NCBI GenBank assembly: GCA_963807235.1
Contig: CAWEBF010000008.1
Location: forward strand, 137,733-201,732
DNA from: CAWEBF01 sp963807235
Lineage (GTDB): Bacteria; Acidobacteriota; Vicinamibacteria; Vicinamibacterales; UBA2999
Reading direction: 5' to 3'
Length of the DNA: 64,000 bases
Made by a program: the position numbers and the translations under genes. Below the pieces are notes generated by a model. That model was not told where the DNA came from, searched no databases, and saw only the letters and a program-made list of their open reading frames with translations. Below are positions 35,758 through 44,718 of the stretch, piece after piece (within the stretch, counting starts at the first letter, position 1; every line of letters begins with the position of its first letter).

Positions 35758-36059
35758 GATCGGCCTCCAGTCTGCGCCGCCCGGTGGGCTTCGAGCAGCT
35801 TCTTCCCGGCGCGCTCGGAGATCTCGCCGTCGGCGACGAGCGCGCGAATACGAGCCTGCAGGGGATCGGTGGTCGGCACCGAGTCCACGGCGCGAATCCG
35901 CTCGATCAGGCGGTCGAGGCGGATTCGGATGGTGGGATACGACACGTCGTACTCCGCGGCCAGCTCCTTCAGCGAACCCGAGGCCAGGACCAGCCGCTTC
36001 ACGAACTGGTAATCCTCGTCCTCGAGGTGCGCGAGCCACTGCGGCAGTTCCCGAGCCAC
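35754..36059 (-). CDS. DUF2089-family helix-turn-helix regulator
   Basis: 101 residues. The family core is very clear: LPQWLAHLEDEDYQFVKRLV, LASGSLKELAAEYDVSYPTI and RIRLDRLIERIRAVDS, followed by a helical tail (QARIRALVADGEISERAGKK). DUF2089 proteins are small DNA-binding regulators with an HTH resembling sigma-factor region 4. The GTG start at 36059 has no ribosome site; a promoter-like -10 ends five bases upstream, suggesting a leaderless mRNA. A perfect 10-base palindrome in the promoter is its likely own operator. It leads a three-gene operon. Confidence 0.87.
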   Translation of the reverse strand: MARELPQWLAHLEDEDYQFVKRLVLASGSLKELAAEYDVSYPTIRIRLDRLIERIRAVDSVPTTDPLQARIRALVADGEISERAGKKLLEAHRAAQTGGRS

Positions 36060-36064
36060 GCGCG

Positions 36065-36104
36065 AAGGTAGCCTTGAATAAAACGAAAGTCAAGTTTCGT
36101 TTTA
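36065..36104 (-). promoter_or_regulatory. Promoter and palindromic operator of DUF2089 operon
   Basis: Arms TAAAACGAAA (36079-36088) and TTTCGTTTTA (36095-36104) are perfect over 10 bases with a six-base spacer. They overlap a -35 box TTGACT (minus strand, 36088-36093); 17 bases on is TACCTT (36065-36070), five bases before the GTG start. Confidence 0.62.
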
Positions 36105-36204
36105 GTGAACCTTGCGAGATGCGCAATCCGCAAGAAAATACGCAGTTGCTTTACTATCTGTCGTGCGCCGGCACGGTTCCCATGTCCGTCGCGAAGGAGC
36201 AAGG

Positions 36205-36825
36205 ATGATTCGACGAGTCTTGTGGGCGGTGCTTGCAGCTGTCCTGGTGGTTCCGCTGTCGGCGCAGTCGCCCGCGGGCTGGCGCGTGCACACCGACCCC
36301 AGCCAGAACGCACAGGACCCCGACAACACCCCGAACCTGACCTTTGCGGGCATGGGAAAGGGATTCCACGTCGTCAGCGGCCCGGCCGGCACGTTCTGGC
36401 ACCCCTCGAACACGGCGAGCGGCAGCTATGTCCTGCGCGGAACGTTCCAGCTGATGGAGCCCAGCAACCATACGAACTACTACGGTCTGGTGTTCGGCGG
36501 GCGCGATCTCGAGGGGCCCAACCAGAGCTACACCTACTTCGTGGTGGCGCAGGACGGCACGTACCAGGTGCGGAACCGCAACGGCCGGCAGGTCACGACC
36601 GTGCACGCCCCGATGGCCAACGCCGCCGTCAGGCGTCCCGGCGCGAACGGGCAGTCGACCAACGCGCTCGAGGTGCGCGTGGCCGGCGACACGATCTCCT
36701 ACGTCGTCAACGGCACTGTGGTGCAGATGGGCCCGAAAGGCGCCTTGACCACGGACGGCCTGACGGGCGTGCGCATCAACCACGTGCTGAACGTGCACGT
36801 GGAGGGGTTCGCGGTAGGCAAGTAG
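36205..36825 (+). CDS. Secreted concanavalin-like (DUF1080-like) protein
   Basis: 206 residues with a signal peptide (MIRRVLWAVLAAVLVVPLSA). The mature part has the beta-sandwich look of 3-keto-disaccharide hydrolase/DUF1080 domains: GFHVVSGPAGTFWHPSNTAS, YVLRGTFQLMEPSNHTNYYG, LVFGGRDLEGPNQSYTYFVV and YQVRNRNGRQVTT. It probably binds or cleaves a sugar, but no catalytic residues can be named. GGAGCAAGG precedes the ATG. A dispersed repeat begins right after its stop. Confidence 0.72.
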   Translation: MIRRVLWAVLAAVLVVPLSAQSPAGWRVHTDPSQNAQDPDNTPNLTFAGMGKGFHVVSGPAGTFWHPSNTASGSYVLRGTFQLMEPSNHTNYYGLVFGGRDLEGPNQSYTYFVVAQDGTYQVRNRNGRQVTTVHAPMANAAVRRPGANGQSTNALEVRVAGDTISYVVNGTVVQMGPKGALTTDGLTGVRINHVLNVHVEGFAVGK

Positions 36826-36872
36826 CTAGCGAGGCTCCGCCTCCTAGGGCAGTGTTGATTGCCTTTGCGCGA
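36826..36872. repeat. Dispersed hairpin repeat, copy 3 (degraded)
   Basis: CTAGCGAGGCTCCGCC begins directly after the TAG of the upstream gene, followed by CAGTGTTGATTGCC. This keeps the order of parts of copies 1 and 2 but lacks the second half and the final GC hairpin. Confidence 0.6.
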
Positions 36873-36931
36873 GAACTCATTGGTTGGAATCGGGCGTCAA
36901 GTTTCTAGTGAAATCGAATCGAGGATCACAC

Positions 36932-37327
36932 ATGCGTCGGTTGCTCATCGCGTTGTTCTCACTGGTGGCGTTGGCCGGGACCGTCGCCGTGGCCCAGGAA
37001 GGCCATCCGCTCAAGGGGTCGTGGATCGGTACGTGGAGCGGGAACACCGTCCACGGTAACGACGTGCTGCTGGTCCTGACCTGGGACGGCAAGACCATCA
37101 CAGGCACCATCAACCCCGGCACCGACAACATGGCGATCAAGAACGCGTCGCTCAATCCCGAGGGTTGGGTGGTGCATCTCGAGGCCGACGCCAAGGACAA
37201 GGCGGGTGCCGTGGTGACCTATGTGCTCGACGGCAAGATCGAGAACCTGGCGATGCACAACCGCGCCATCATCGGGACGTGGAAGAGCCAGCGTGGCAGC
37301 GGCCAGCTGAAGATCAGCCGCCAGTGA
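36932..37327 (+). CDS. Small secreted protein of the DUF6152 neighbourhood
   Basis: 131 residues with a signal peptide (MRRLLIALFSLVALAGTVAV). The mature part (LKGSWIGTWSGNTVHGNDVL, LVLTWDGKTITGTINPGTDN, AIIGTWKSQRGSGQLKISRQ) is beta-rich and looks like a small barrel. No function is known. GAGGATC lies upstream of the ATG. It precedes the DUF6152 fusion gene by 23 bases and is probably in the same operon. Confidence 0.75.
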   Translation: MRRLLIALFSLVALAGTVAVAQEGHPLKGSWIGTWSGNTVHGNDVLLVLTWDGKTITGTINPGTDNMAIKNASLNPEGWVVHLEADAKDKAGAVVTYVLDGKIENLAMHNRAIIGTWKSQRGSGQLKISRQ

Positions 37328-37350
37328 CCGAAGCGACGAGAGGATCTGCG

Positions 37351-38474
37351 ATGAGCCTGCGGCCTGCTGGGGCGCTGATCGTGGCCGTGGTGAGCGTGAT
37401 CGCGCTGGCCACCGACCGGGGTGCCGCGCACCATGCGATCTCGGCGAAGTTCGACGGCACCAAGCCCGTCACCCTCAACGGCATCGTGACGCTGGTGGAC
37501 TGGTCCAACCCGCACGTGCACGTCTACGTGAACGTGAAGGACCCCAAGAACCAGGTGCTCAACTGGGCGGTGGAGCTCGAAAGCCCGATCGACCTGCAGC
37601 AGAGCGGGTGGAACAAGGACACGCTCGTGCCCGGCGACGCGGTGACCGTTCAGGGCATCCTGGCCCGTAACGGCAGCCGGCAGGCGTGGGGAAGCTCCGT
37701 CGTCATGAACGCCACGGGCCGCCAGGTGCTCAACGCGAAGCCGATGGCGCCGCCCCAGCCGCTGCAGGCGCGGCCGACGCCGCTCTGGCCCGACGGGCAG
37801 CCCCGACTGGGCGCCGTGCCCGGGTCCGACGGGTATGGGGATTCCCGAGTTCGACGGTCATGATGGAAAACGGCGTCAAGGTGGATGCCGACGAGTACGG
37901 TCTGCTGAAGAACGTGGCCGACGCGTCCAAGATGGCGCCGATGCAGCCGTGGGCGCTGGGGCTGTATCAAAACCGGCAACGGCGCTTCCTCGAGGACGAT
38001 CCGACGTTCGTCAACTGCAAGCCGCCCGGCGGACCGAGACAGTTCCAGCAGCGCTTCGGCATCCAGTTCATGGAAGACCGCGCGCGCCAGCGTATCTTCG
38101 TGCTGATCGGCGGCGGCAACCGCAACTTCCGGATCATCTACACCGACGGACGCAGCCACGTGGGCCAGGTGAGCGGCGACGACGACAACCCGCTGTACTA
38201 CGGCCGAGCCGTGGGCAAGTGGGAGGGCAGCGCGCTTGTGGTCGATACGCGCGGCTTCAACGAGGATTTCTGGTTCACCAACGGGGGCCTGCCGCACACG
38301 GACCAGCTGCGGCTGGTGGAGCGGTTCACCAGGGTTGACCTGGATACGTTGCGCTACGAGGTAACCGTCGAGGATCCAGGAGCTTACACGCGCCCCTGGA
38401 CCTCAGGCTGGACCATGCGATGGGTGGGCGGCGAGACACTTCCCGTGCACTTTTGCCAAGACAATCGGCCCTAG
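37351..38474 (+). CDS. DUF6152 protein fused to an 'SGIW-family' C-terminal domain, one frameshift
   Basis: About 374 residues. A signal peptide is followed by the DUF6152 domain: AHHAISAKFDGTKPVTLNGI, VDWSNPHVHVYVNVKD and GWNKDTLVPGDAVTVQGILA. From about residue 150 it changes to blocks shared with the 10390 and 39082 proteins: GQPRLGAVPGSDGYWGFPS, FVNCKPPGGPRQFQQRFG, GKWEGSALVVDTRGFNEDFW and VEDPGAYTRPWT. The frame breaks at about 37838 (GGGTATGGGGA lacks one T). The two halves fit one exported protein. Function is unknown. A stand-alone DUF6152 gene and a stand-alone C-domain gene follow directly. Confidence 0.78.
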
Positions 38475-38524
38475 ACGCGAGATAGTTGATAGACGGAGAC
38501 TGGAACATCGGCAGGAGGCAGGAC

Positions 38525-38950
38525 ATGAGAGCGTACATGCTTGGCGGTTTGGTGGCGGTGGCGCTGTTTCTCGCCGCGGGCACTCTGCGGGCGCACCACT
38601 CCTTCGCGGCGGAGTTCGACGCCAACAAGCCCATCACGTTGAAGGGGATCGTCACCAAGATCGAGTGGACGAACCCGCACGTGTGGTTCTACGTGAACGT
38701 CAAGGACGAGAAGACCGGCGAGGTGACCAACTGGGGCGCCGAGATGGGCCCGCCGCACGGGTTGCAGCGCCGCGGCTGGCGCCGTGACACGCTGAAGATC
38801 GGCGAGGAAGTGACTGTCGCCGGCTCGCTGGCCAAGAACGGCAGCAAGCGCATGAACGCGCGCCAGGTCACGATGACCAGCACGGGCGGGCGTCCGGGCG
38901 AGACACTTGACGCCGTCTCGAGCGGCGGCGCGAATTCCGCCGACAACTAG
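38525..38950 (+). CDS. DUF6152 secreted protein
   Basis: 141 residues. The signal peptide MRAYMLGGLVAVALFLAAG ends before AHHSFAAEFDANKPITLKGI. The family pattern continues with KIEWTNPHVWFYVNVKDEKT, NWGAEMGPPHGLQRRGWRRD and TLKIGEEVTVAGSLAKNGSK. The paired His and the W-x-NPH motif are constant in DUF6152 and could bind metal. Function is unknown. The start has GGCAGGAGG upstream. Its stop codon lies inside a hairpin. Confidence 0.87.
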   Translation: MRAYMLGGLVAVALFLAAGTLRAHHSFAAEFDANKPITLKGIVTKIEWTNPHVWFYVNVKDEKTGEVTNWGAEMGPPHGLQRRGWRRDTLKIGEEVTVAGSLAKNGSKRMNARQVTMTSTGGRPGETLDAVSSGGANSADN

Positions 38951-38993
38951 CTTCGCGAGTTGTCGTTTGTTTTCTGGCCCCGCTTCGCGGGGC
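38943..38993. repeat. Two-part hairpin at 3' end of DUF6152 gene
   Basis: Arms ACAACT and AGTTGT (part of an 8-base perfect stem with C-G ends, beginning just upstream of 38943) contain the stop codon. A T-rich spacer leads to GCCCCGC-TTC-GCGGGGC (38977-38993). The design and second hairpin match those at 1401-1472. Confidence 0.55.
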
Positions 38994-39081
38994 TGACATC
39001 TTCCAAGGCCCAGGGAGCCACGGGGGGACCGTCCAGCGACAGTGGCCTTGAAGATGTCGATACCGGAGGAGTCTCGATCGC

Positions 39082-40017
39082 ATGACGCCACAGTCGCGCC
39101 TGGTCGCGGTGTCCGTTGCCGCCTGCCTTGCGTTCGCTTCACCGTTCCTCGTCGAGCGTCTGCAGGGGCAGGCGCCAGCCAGTCAGCCGCCCGCCGGACA
39201 GGCACCGGCGGCACAGGGCGGCCAGGGGCGGGGCGGCACGCAGGACGTGGTTGGCGGCGGCACGCTTCAGCAGGGCCGCGCCGGCGGCGGCCGCGGACGT
39301 CAAGGGGCGCCGCCGCGCACACCGCCGCGGAACTCCAGCGGCCGTGTGGTACTGATGGGCGCGACGCCGTCGGAAAAGGGCGTGTGGCTGCCGACCATCG
39401 GCATCACCGCGCCCATCTTCGAACGCTCGAAGATCGACGAGGTGCCGTGGCAGCCGTGGGCTCGCGCGCTCTTCGTCGAGCGCGAGAAGCACGAGCTGGA
39501 GCCGCACACCCGTTGCAAGGCCTCGGGGATGGCGCGTCAGTTCGAGACGCCCTACGGCGTCGAGTTCCTGGAGATGACCGACGAGCAGCGCCTGTACATC
39601 TTCGACATCGGCGGCCCCCACACGTTCCGCACCGTGTACATGGACGGGCGCTCGCATCCCGTCAACCCCATTCCCAGCTACTACGGGCACTCGGTGGGGT
39701 GGTGGGAAGGCGACACACTGGTGATCGACACGGTGGGCTACAACGAGCGGTTCTGGATGGATCGGCGCGGCGTTCCGCACACCGACCGGCTGCACACCAT
39801 CGAGCGCTTCACCCGCAACGACTACAACGCCATCCGGTACCAGTACACCGTGGACGATCCCGGCGCCTACACCGCGCCGTGGAAGGGCACCTTCAACTTG
39901 CGCTGGGAGGCGGGCCAGGAGCTGTTCGAGTACGTGTGCCAGCAGGCCAACTACGCGCACGAGCTGATGGTCGGCACCTTCAGCGAAGTGGACCGCACGA
40001 GTCCGATTGTTCCGTAG
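39082..40017 (+). CDS. Secreted protein, stand-alone form of the DUF6152-fusion C-domain
   Basis: 311 residues. A signal peptide (MTPQSRLVAVSVAACLAFAS) and a long low-complexity Gly/Gln/Arg linker (GGQGRGGTQDVVGGGTLQQG) come before the domain: PSEKGVWLPTIGI, EVPWQPWARALFVEREKHEL, CKASGMARQFETPYGVEFLE, VGWWEGDTLVIDTVGYNERF and VDDPGAYTAPWKGTFNLRW. It is the same domain as the second half of the 37351 protein and similar to 10390. Function is unknown. Confidence 0.78.
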   Translation: MTPQSRLVAVSVAACLAFASPFLVERLQGQAPASQPPAGQAPAAQGGQGRGGTQDVVGGGTLQQGRAGGGRGRQGAPPRTPPRNSSGRVVLMGATPSEKGVWLPTIGITAPIFERSKIDEVPWQPWARALFVEREKHELEPHTRCKASGMARQFETPYGVEFLEMTDEQRLYIFDIGGPHTFRTVYMDGRSHPVNPIPSYYGHSVGWWEGDTLVIDTVGYNERFWMDRRGVPHTDRLHTIERFTRNDYNAIRYQYTVDDPGAYTAPWKGTFNLRWEAGQELFEYVCQQANYAHELMVGTFSEVDRTSPIVP

Positions 40018-40044
40018 TTCGTGGTTCGTGGTTCGTAGTTCGTA
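40017..40044. repeat. Heptanucleotide tandem repeat, GTTCGTG/GTTCGTA x4 (inverse of AACYACG)
   Basis: Four tandem 7-base units begin at the last base of the upstream stop codon. On the minus strand they read CACGAAC/TACGAAC, that is, the same AACYACG unit as at 7534, 56126 and 58771. Confidence 0.85.
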
Positions 40045-40065
40045 GTCGTGGTTGGTCGTCTGCCG

Positions 40066-40812
40066 ATGAAGTTGGCGGCAGTCGCGGCCCTCGCCTATCT
40101 GGCCCTCTGCGGCCTCCTCGCGCTGTTCCAGCGTTCGTTCATCTACTTTCCACAGCCTCGTACCAACCGCGACCACCCGACGCTCACGCTGGCGGTGCCC
40201 GACGCGCGTATCGAAGTGACGACGCGGCAGTCGCAGCAGGCGGGGGCGCTGCTGTACTTCGGCGGCAACGCCGAGGACGTGTCATGGAGCGCTGGCGAAC
40301 TGGAGGCGGCGTTTCCCGATCGCGATCTCTACCTGATGCACTACCGCGGCTACGGCGGCAGTTCAGGACGGCCGACCGAGGCCGCGTTATTCGCGGACGC
40401 TGTCGCGCTCTTCGATCTGGTCCGTGCGAATCACAACCACATCGTCGTCGTCGGCCGCAGCCTCGGCGGCGGCGTTGCCGTGTACCTGGCGAGCAAGCGG
40501 CCTGTTTCACGTCTCGTCCTGGTTACGCCGTTCGACAGCGTTCTGGCTCTGGCCGCCCGGTCGTTCTGGTTCGTGCCGTTGCGTTGGCTGCTGCGCGACA
40601 AGTTCGAATCGGTGAAGTACGCGCCCGACATCACGGCGCCGACGACGATCATCGCCGCCGAGCACGACGTCGAGATTCCGCGGCGGCACACCGACGCGCT
40701 GCTGCGGCGTTTTCAGCCGGGCGTCGCGGTCTTGAAGATCGTCCGTGGCGCCGGTCACAACAGCATCGCCGGCAGCCCGGAATACGTGCCCCTTTTGCGA
40801 AACCAGCCGTAG
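40066..40812 (+). CDS. Membrane-anchored alpha/beta hydrolase (YfhR/BEM46-like)
   Basis: 248 residues. An N-terminal membrane helix (LAAVAALAYLALCGLLALF) is followed by QRSFIYFPQP, a mark of the BEM46/YfhR family. The catalytic set is GRSLGGG (nucleophile), AEHDVEIP (Asp) and GAGHNS (His). The substrate is unknown; family members are probably esterases or peptidases on the membrane surface. The ATG at 40066 starts 21 bases after the heptamer repeat, with no clear ribosome site. Confidence 0.85.
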   Translation: MKLAAVAALAYLALCGLLALFQRSFIYFPQPRTNRDHPTLTLAVPDARIEVTTRQSQQAGALLYFGGNAEDVSWSAGELEAAFPDRDLYLMHYRGYGGSSGRPTEAALFADAVALFDLVRANHNHIVVVGRSLGGGVAVYLASKRPVSRLVLVTPFDSVLALAARSFWFVPLRWLLRDKFESVKYAPDITAPTTIIAAEHDVEIPRRHTDALLRRFQPGVAVLKIVRGAGHNSIAGSPEYVPLLRNQP

Positions 40813-41003
40813 GGCTCCGCGCCGCTTCCAGGCGGGGCGGCCCGCAGACAAGTCCGTCATCTCCATAACGTTAGTGTCACCGGCCATGGGGGCGCCCTTC
40901 GCTCCACAGCGCGTTGGCTGCTGCGGCTCACTGGCTGGGTGATTGCACTCCGGCTGATTACGTTTTTCGCGAGGAACGCGGAGAGCGCAGCCGGAGGATA
41001 CCC

Positions 41004-44000
41004 GTGCGTTCGAACAAGGCACTCATCGTCCTCGTTCTCGTCGCGGCGGCATTGACCGTTCGCTCCTCCGCGCAGACGGTCGGCGGGACGCGGTTCGTGG
41101 CCGGTGAGATCCTGGTGAAGTTCAAGCCAGGCGCCAACGCCGATGCCAGAGCCGATGCGCACAGGGTGGCCGGCGGGGCGGCGGTCGCCGAGATCCAGCG
41201 CACGGGCCTTCACCGTATTCGCGTGCCGGCCCGCAGCGAGGCTGCCGCGATTGCGCGCTACCGGCGAAATCCGAACGTCCTCTACGCCGAACCGAACTTC
41301 GTTCGCAGCATCCCCATGCCCACGGCACACGGCGGGGGCGGCGAAGTCGTGCCTGGCGACTACCACTTCACCGAGCAGTGGGCCCTGGACAATACCGGGC
41401 AGGGGTTCTTCTGCTTCCCCTGGTTCGGCGGCGAGTTCTGCCTCTACAACGGCACGCCGGACGCCGATATCGACGCGCCCGAAGCGTGGTCGATCCTCAC
41501 TGGCAGTTCCGCCGTTACCGTGGCGGTGATTGACTCCGGCGTCGACTATACCCACCCCGACCTGGCGCCCAACTACGTTGGCGGCTACGACTTCGTCAAT
41601 CTCGATAGCGACCCGATGGACGACCACGGCCACGGGACGCATGTCGCGGGAACGATCGCTGCTGCCATCGACAACCACAGCGGCAGCCCGGCCGAAGCGG
41701 AAGGTGTGGTCGGCGTGGCGCCCCACGCGCGCATTCTGGGTTACAAGGTTTGTCGTTCGGACGGCACCTGCGACGACTTTGCGATTCAACAGGCGATCGC
41801 ACGAGCAGTGACGGACGGCGCCAGGGTCATCAACATGAGCCTGGGACAGACGGAGTATTCCCAGTCGCTCGACGAGGCGGTGCAGGACGCCTGGGACGCG
41901 GGCCTGGTCATCGTCGCCGGGGCCGGCAACGACGGCACGACTGTTCCTTTTTACCCGGCTGCGTTCGACAACGTGATCTCGGTCGCCGCCTTCGACGAAG
42001 ACCACCGCCGGCCGTCGTTCTCCAACTACGGCAGCTGGGTGGACATCTCGGCTCCCGGCAACGCGATCATGTCCTCGTATCCATTGGCGTCGTGCCCGGC
42101 CTCGACCACCCCAGGCGATACGGGCTGCTACTCGTGGAATACCGGGACGTCGATGGCGTCCCCTCATGTCGCGGGCGCCGCGGCGCTGGTCTGGTCACGA
42201 AGCGACGTGACCTCGAACGTTCAAGTAGTGGACATCCTGCTCAACAGTGCCGACGGCCAGGGCGTGTCGCCGGTGCGGCTGGACTCCTGGACCATTCACG
42301 GCGGCCTCAACCTCCACGACGCCGTCAGCTACGGCCTGACCAATCTGCCTCCTCTCGCCGACGCAGGGCCCGATCAGACCGTCGCGGACTCAGGATCGCG
42401 ACGGCGCGGAGCTGGTGACGCTCGACGGCAGCGCGTCTTCCGATCGGGACGGCAGCATCGCCACCTACGAATGGCGCGAGGGCGACACGTCCATCGGGTC
42501 CGGCGTCGCGCCCGTCGTCTCGCTTGCCGTCGGAACTCACACGCTCACTCTTGAGGTCATCGACGACGGAGGTGAGACCGCCACCGATACCGTGGTCGTC
42601 ACCGTCACTCCAGCCAATCAGGTCAGCGTGACGGCATCGGGCCCCCAGGCCGCCGAAGCCGGGCCAGCCAACGGTGGTTTCACCGTCAGCCGTACCGGCG
42701 ATACCAGCGCACCGCTGACGGTGCAGTACACCGTCGCCGGAACCGCGATCGCCGGCACTGACTACGTGTCACTCTCGGGGGCGGTGACTATCGAGGTGGG
42801 GTCATCGTCGGCGCTCATCGTGGTAACGCCCACCGACGATACGGCGTTCGAGAGCGACGAGACGGTGGTCCTGACACTCACGGCCGACGCTGCCTATGGC
42901 CTGGGCTCGCCGAACGCCGGCACCGTCACGATCGCCAGCGACGATCTGCCGCCGGACCTGGTCGTGTCGTCCATGTCGGCGCCGTCCACGGCGGGACCCG
43001 ACGCAGACATCGTGGTGACCGATACCACCCGGAACCAGGGCACGGGCAGCTCGCCCCAGTCGAACACCGGCTTCTATCTGTCAACCGACGCGACGTGGGA
43101 TGCCGCGGACGTCTGGCTCGGCAGCCGGCAGGTGGCCGCGCTGGGCCCGGGTGCGAACAACGTCCTGCCGACCACCCTCCACGTGCCGCCGTCAACAGTG
43201 ACTGGCTCGTACCGCGTGCTCGCAAAGGCGGACTGGGACGGCGTCGTGACCGAAGGCAACGAGGCCAACAACGTTCGAGCGAGCAGCACCGTCAAGATCG
43301 GTCCTGACCTGATCATCACTGCGGTCGCGGCTCCGTCGAGTGCCGCCGCCGGAGGCACCATCGAGGTTTCGGAAACCACCAAGAACCAGGGAGGCGGTCA
43401 GGCGCCCGGTTCGACGACCCGCTTCTACTGGTCGGTCAATTCGTCGGTCGACGCCTCCGACCAGGTCATCGGCGTCCGGTCCGTGCCTGTGCTCGCGCCG
43501 GGGGCGTCGTCGAGTCTCACGACGACGCTCACGATTCCGGCTGGAGCGGCCGTCGGGATGTACCACGTCATTGCCCAGGCCGACGCCGCCGGCGACGTGC
43601 TGGAAACGACGGAGAACAACAACGCCAAAGCGAGTGCGGCAGTGAATGTCGGCCCCGATCTGACCGTGAGCGCGATTTCCATCCCCGCCACAGGGGGTGC
43701 GGGCGCGATGATCACCGTGACCGAGACGACGAAGAATCAGGGAGCGGGCGGGGCGGCGGCGTCGTCAACCGGGTTCTACCTGTCCCTGAATTCGAGCCTC
43801 GGGGCTGGCGACGAGTTCATCGGCAGCCGCCCGGTCGGTCAGCTTGTGGCTGGCGGCGCCGTGACCGCCTCGACCATGCTGCAGATCCCGGCCCACATTG
43901 TGTCCGGCTCCTATTACGTCATCGCCGTGGCCGACTGGAACAGCGCCGTCCCCGAGACCTCGGAGACCAACAACGACCGCGGCGATGGGCTGATCAGAAT

Positions 44001-44718
44001 CGGCGGCGATCTGGTGGTGCCCACGCTGTCGGTACCCTCAACGGCGACCGTGAACGGTCCAATCACGGTCACGGACAGCACCAGGAATCAGGGTCTTGGG
44101 GCGGTACCCGAGTCGAGAACGGCCTTCTATCTGTCGACCAATATCGGCTATGACGCGTCCGATCGTTTGATCGGCGATCGGATCGTGGCCGCACTCGGAC
44201 CCTCGGCCAGCGAGAGTGCCTCAACCACCTTTGCGATGCCACCAGGAACGACGGCTGGCAGCTATTTCGTGATCGCCGTGGCCGATGCCACCGGCGCGGT
44301 GAGCGAGAGCCTCGAGACCAACAACACCCGCTCGAGCGCTGTCGTTCGAGTCGGGCCGGACTTCACCGTGACTGCCCTCACCGCATCCTCGTCTGCCGTC
44401 GCGGGAACCAGCGTCAGCGCCAGCGAGACCACGAAGAATCAGGGGGTTGATCCCGTGCCCGCGTCGGTGACGCACTTCTATTTGTCGTCCAACGCGGGCT
44501 TCGACGCTGGCGATCTGTTCCTGGCTGCCCGCGTCGTGTCGTCGCTCGGGCCAGGGCTGAGCGAGGCGGGATCGACGATGCTGCCGATTCCGGTCTCCAC
44601 GCCCGCGGGCAACTACTACATCATCGCCAAAGGCGACGGCTCCGACGCAATTGCGGAGGCGATCGAGAACAACAACACCCGCGCCAGGAGCATCTCGATC
44701 ACTGCGCCATCGCCTTAG
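41004..44718 (+). CDS. Secreted subtilisin-like serine protease with Calx-beta and five CARDB domains, one frameshift
   Basis: About 1237 residues. The signal peptide is followed by an I9-like propeptide (VAGEILVKFKPGANADARAD). The S8 domain has the full triad: Asp177 (VAVIDSGVDYTHPDL), His210 (DDHGHGTHVAGT) and Ser383 (GTSMASPHVAGAA). A PKD-like region follows (ADAGPDQTVADS … LDGSASSDRDGSIATYEW), then a Calx-beta domain (FTVSRTGDTSAPLTVQYTVA) and five CARDB repeats of about 115 residues starting DLVVSSMS, DLIITAVA, DLTVSAIS, DLVVPTLS and DFTVTALT. A one-base insertion near 42391 breaks the frame. The start is GTG 41004 with GGAGGA upstream. It is probably a large extracellular or surface protease for foreign protein. 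Confidence 0.87.

Noticed and set aside
4172..36872. Insertion-sequence ends
   Set aside because: The repeats are under 100 bases, have no transposase between them and no target-site duplications that I can see.
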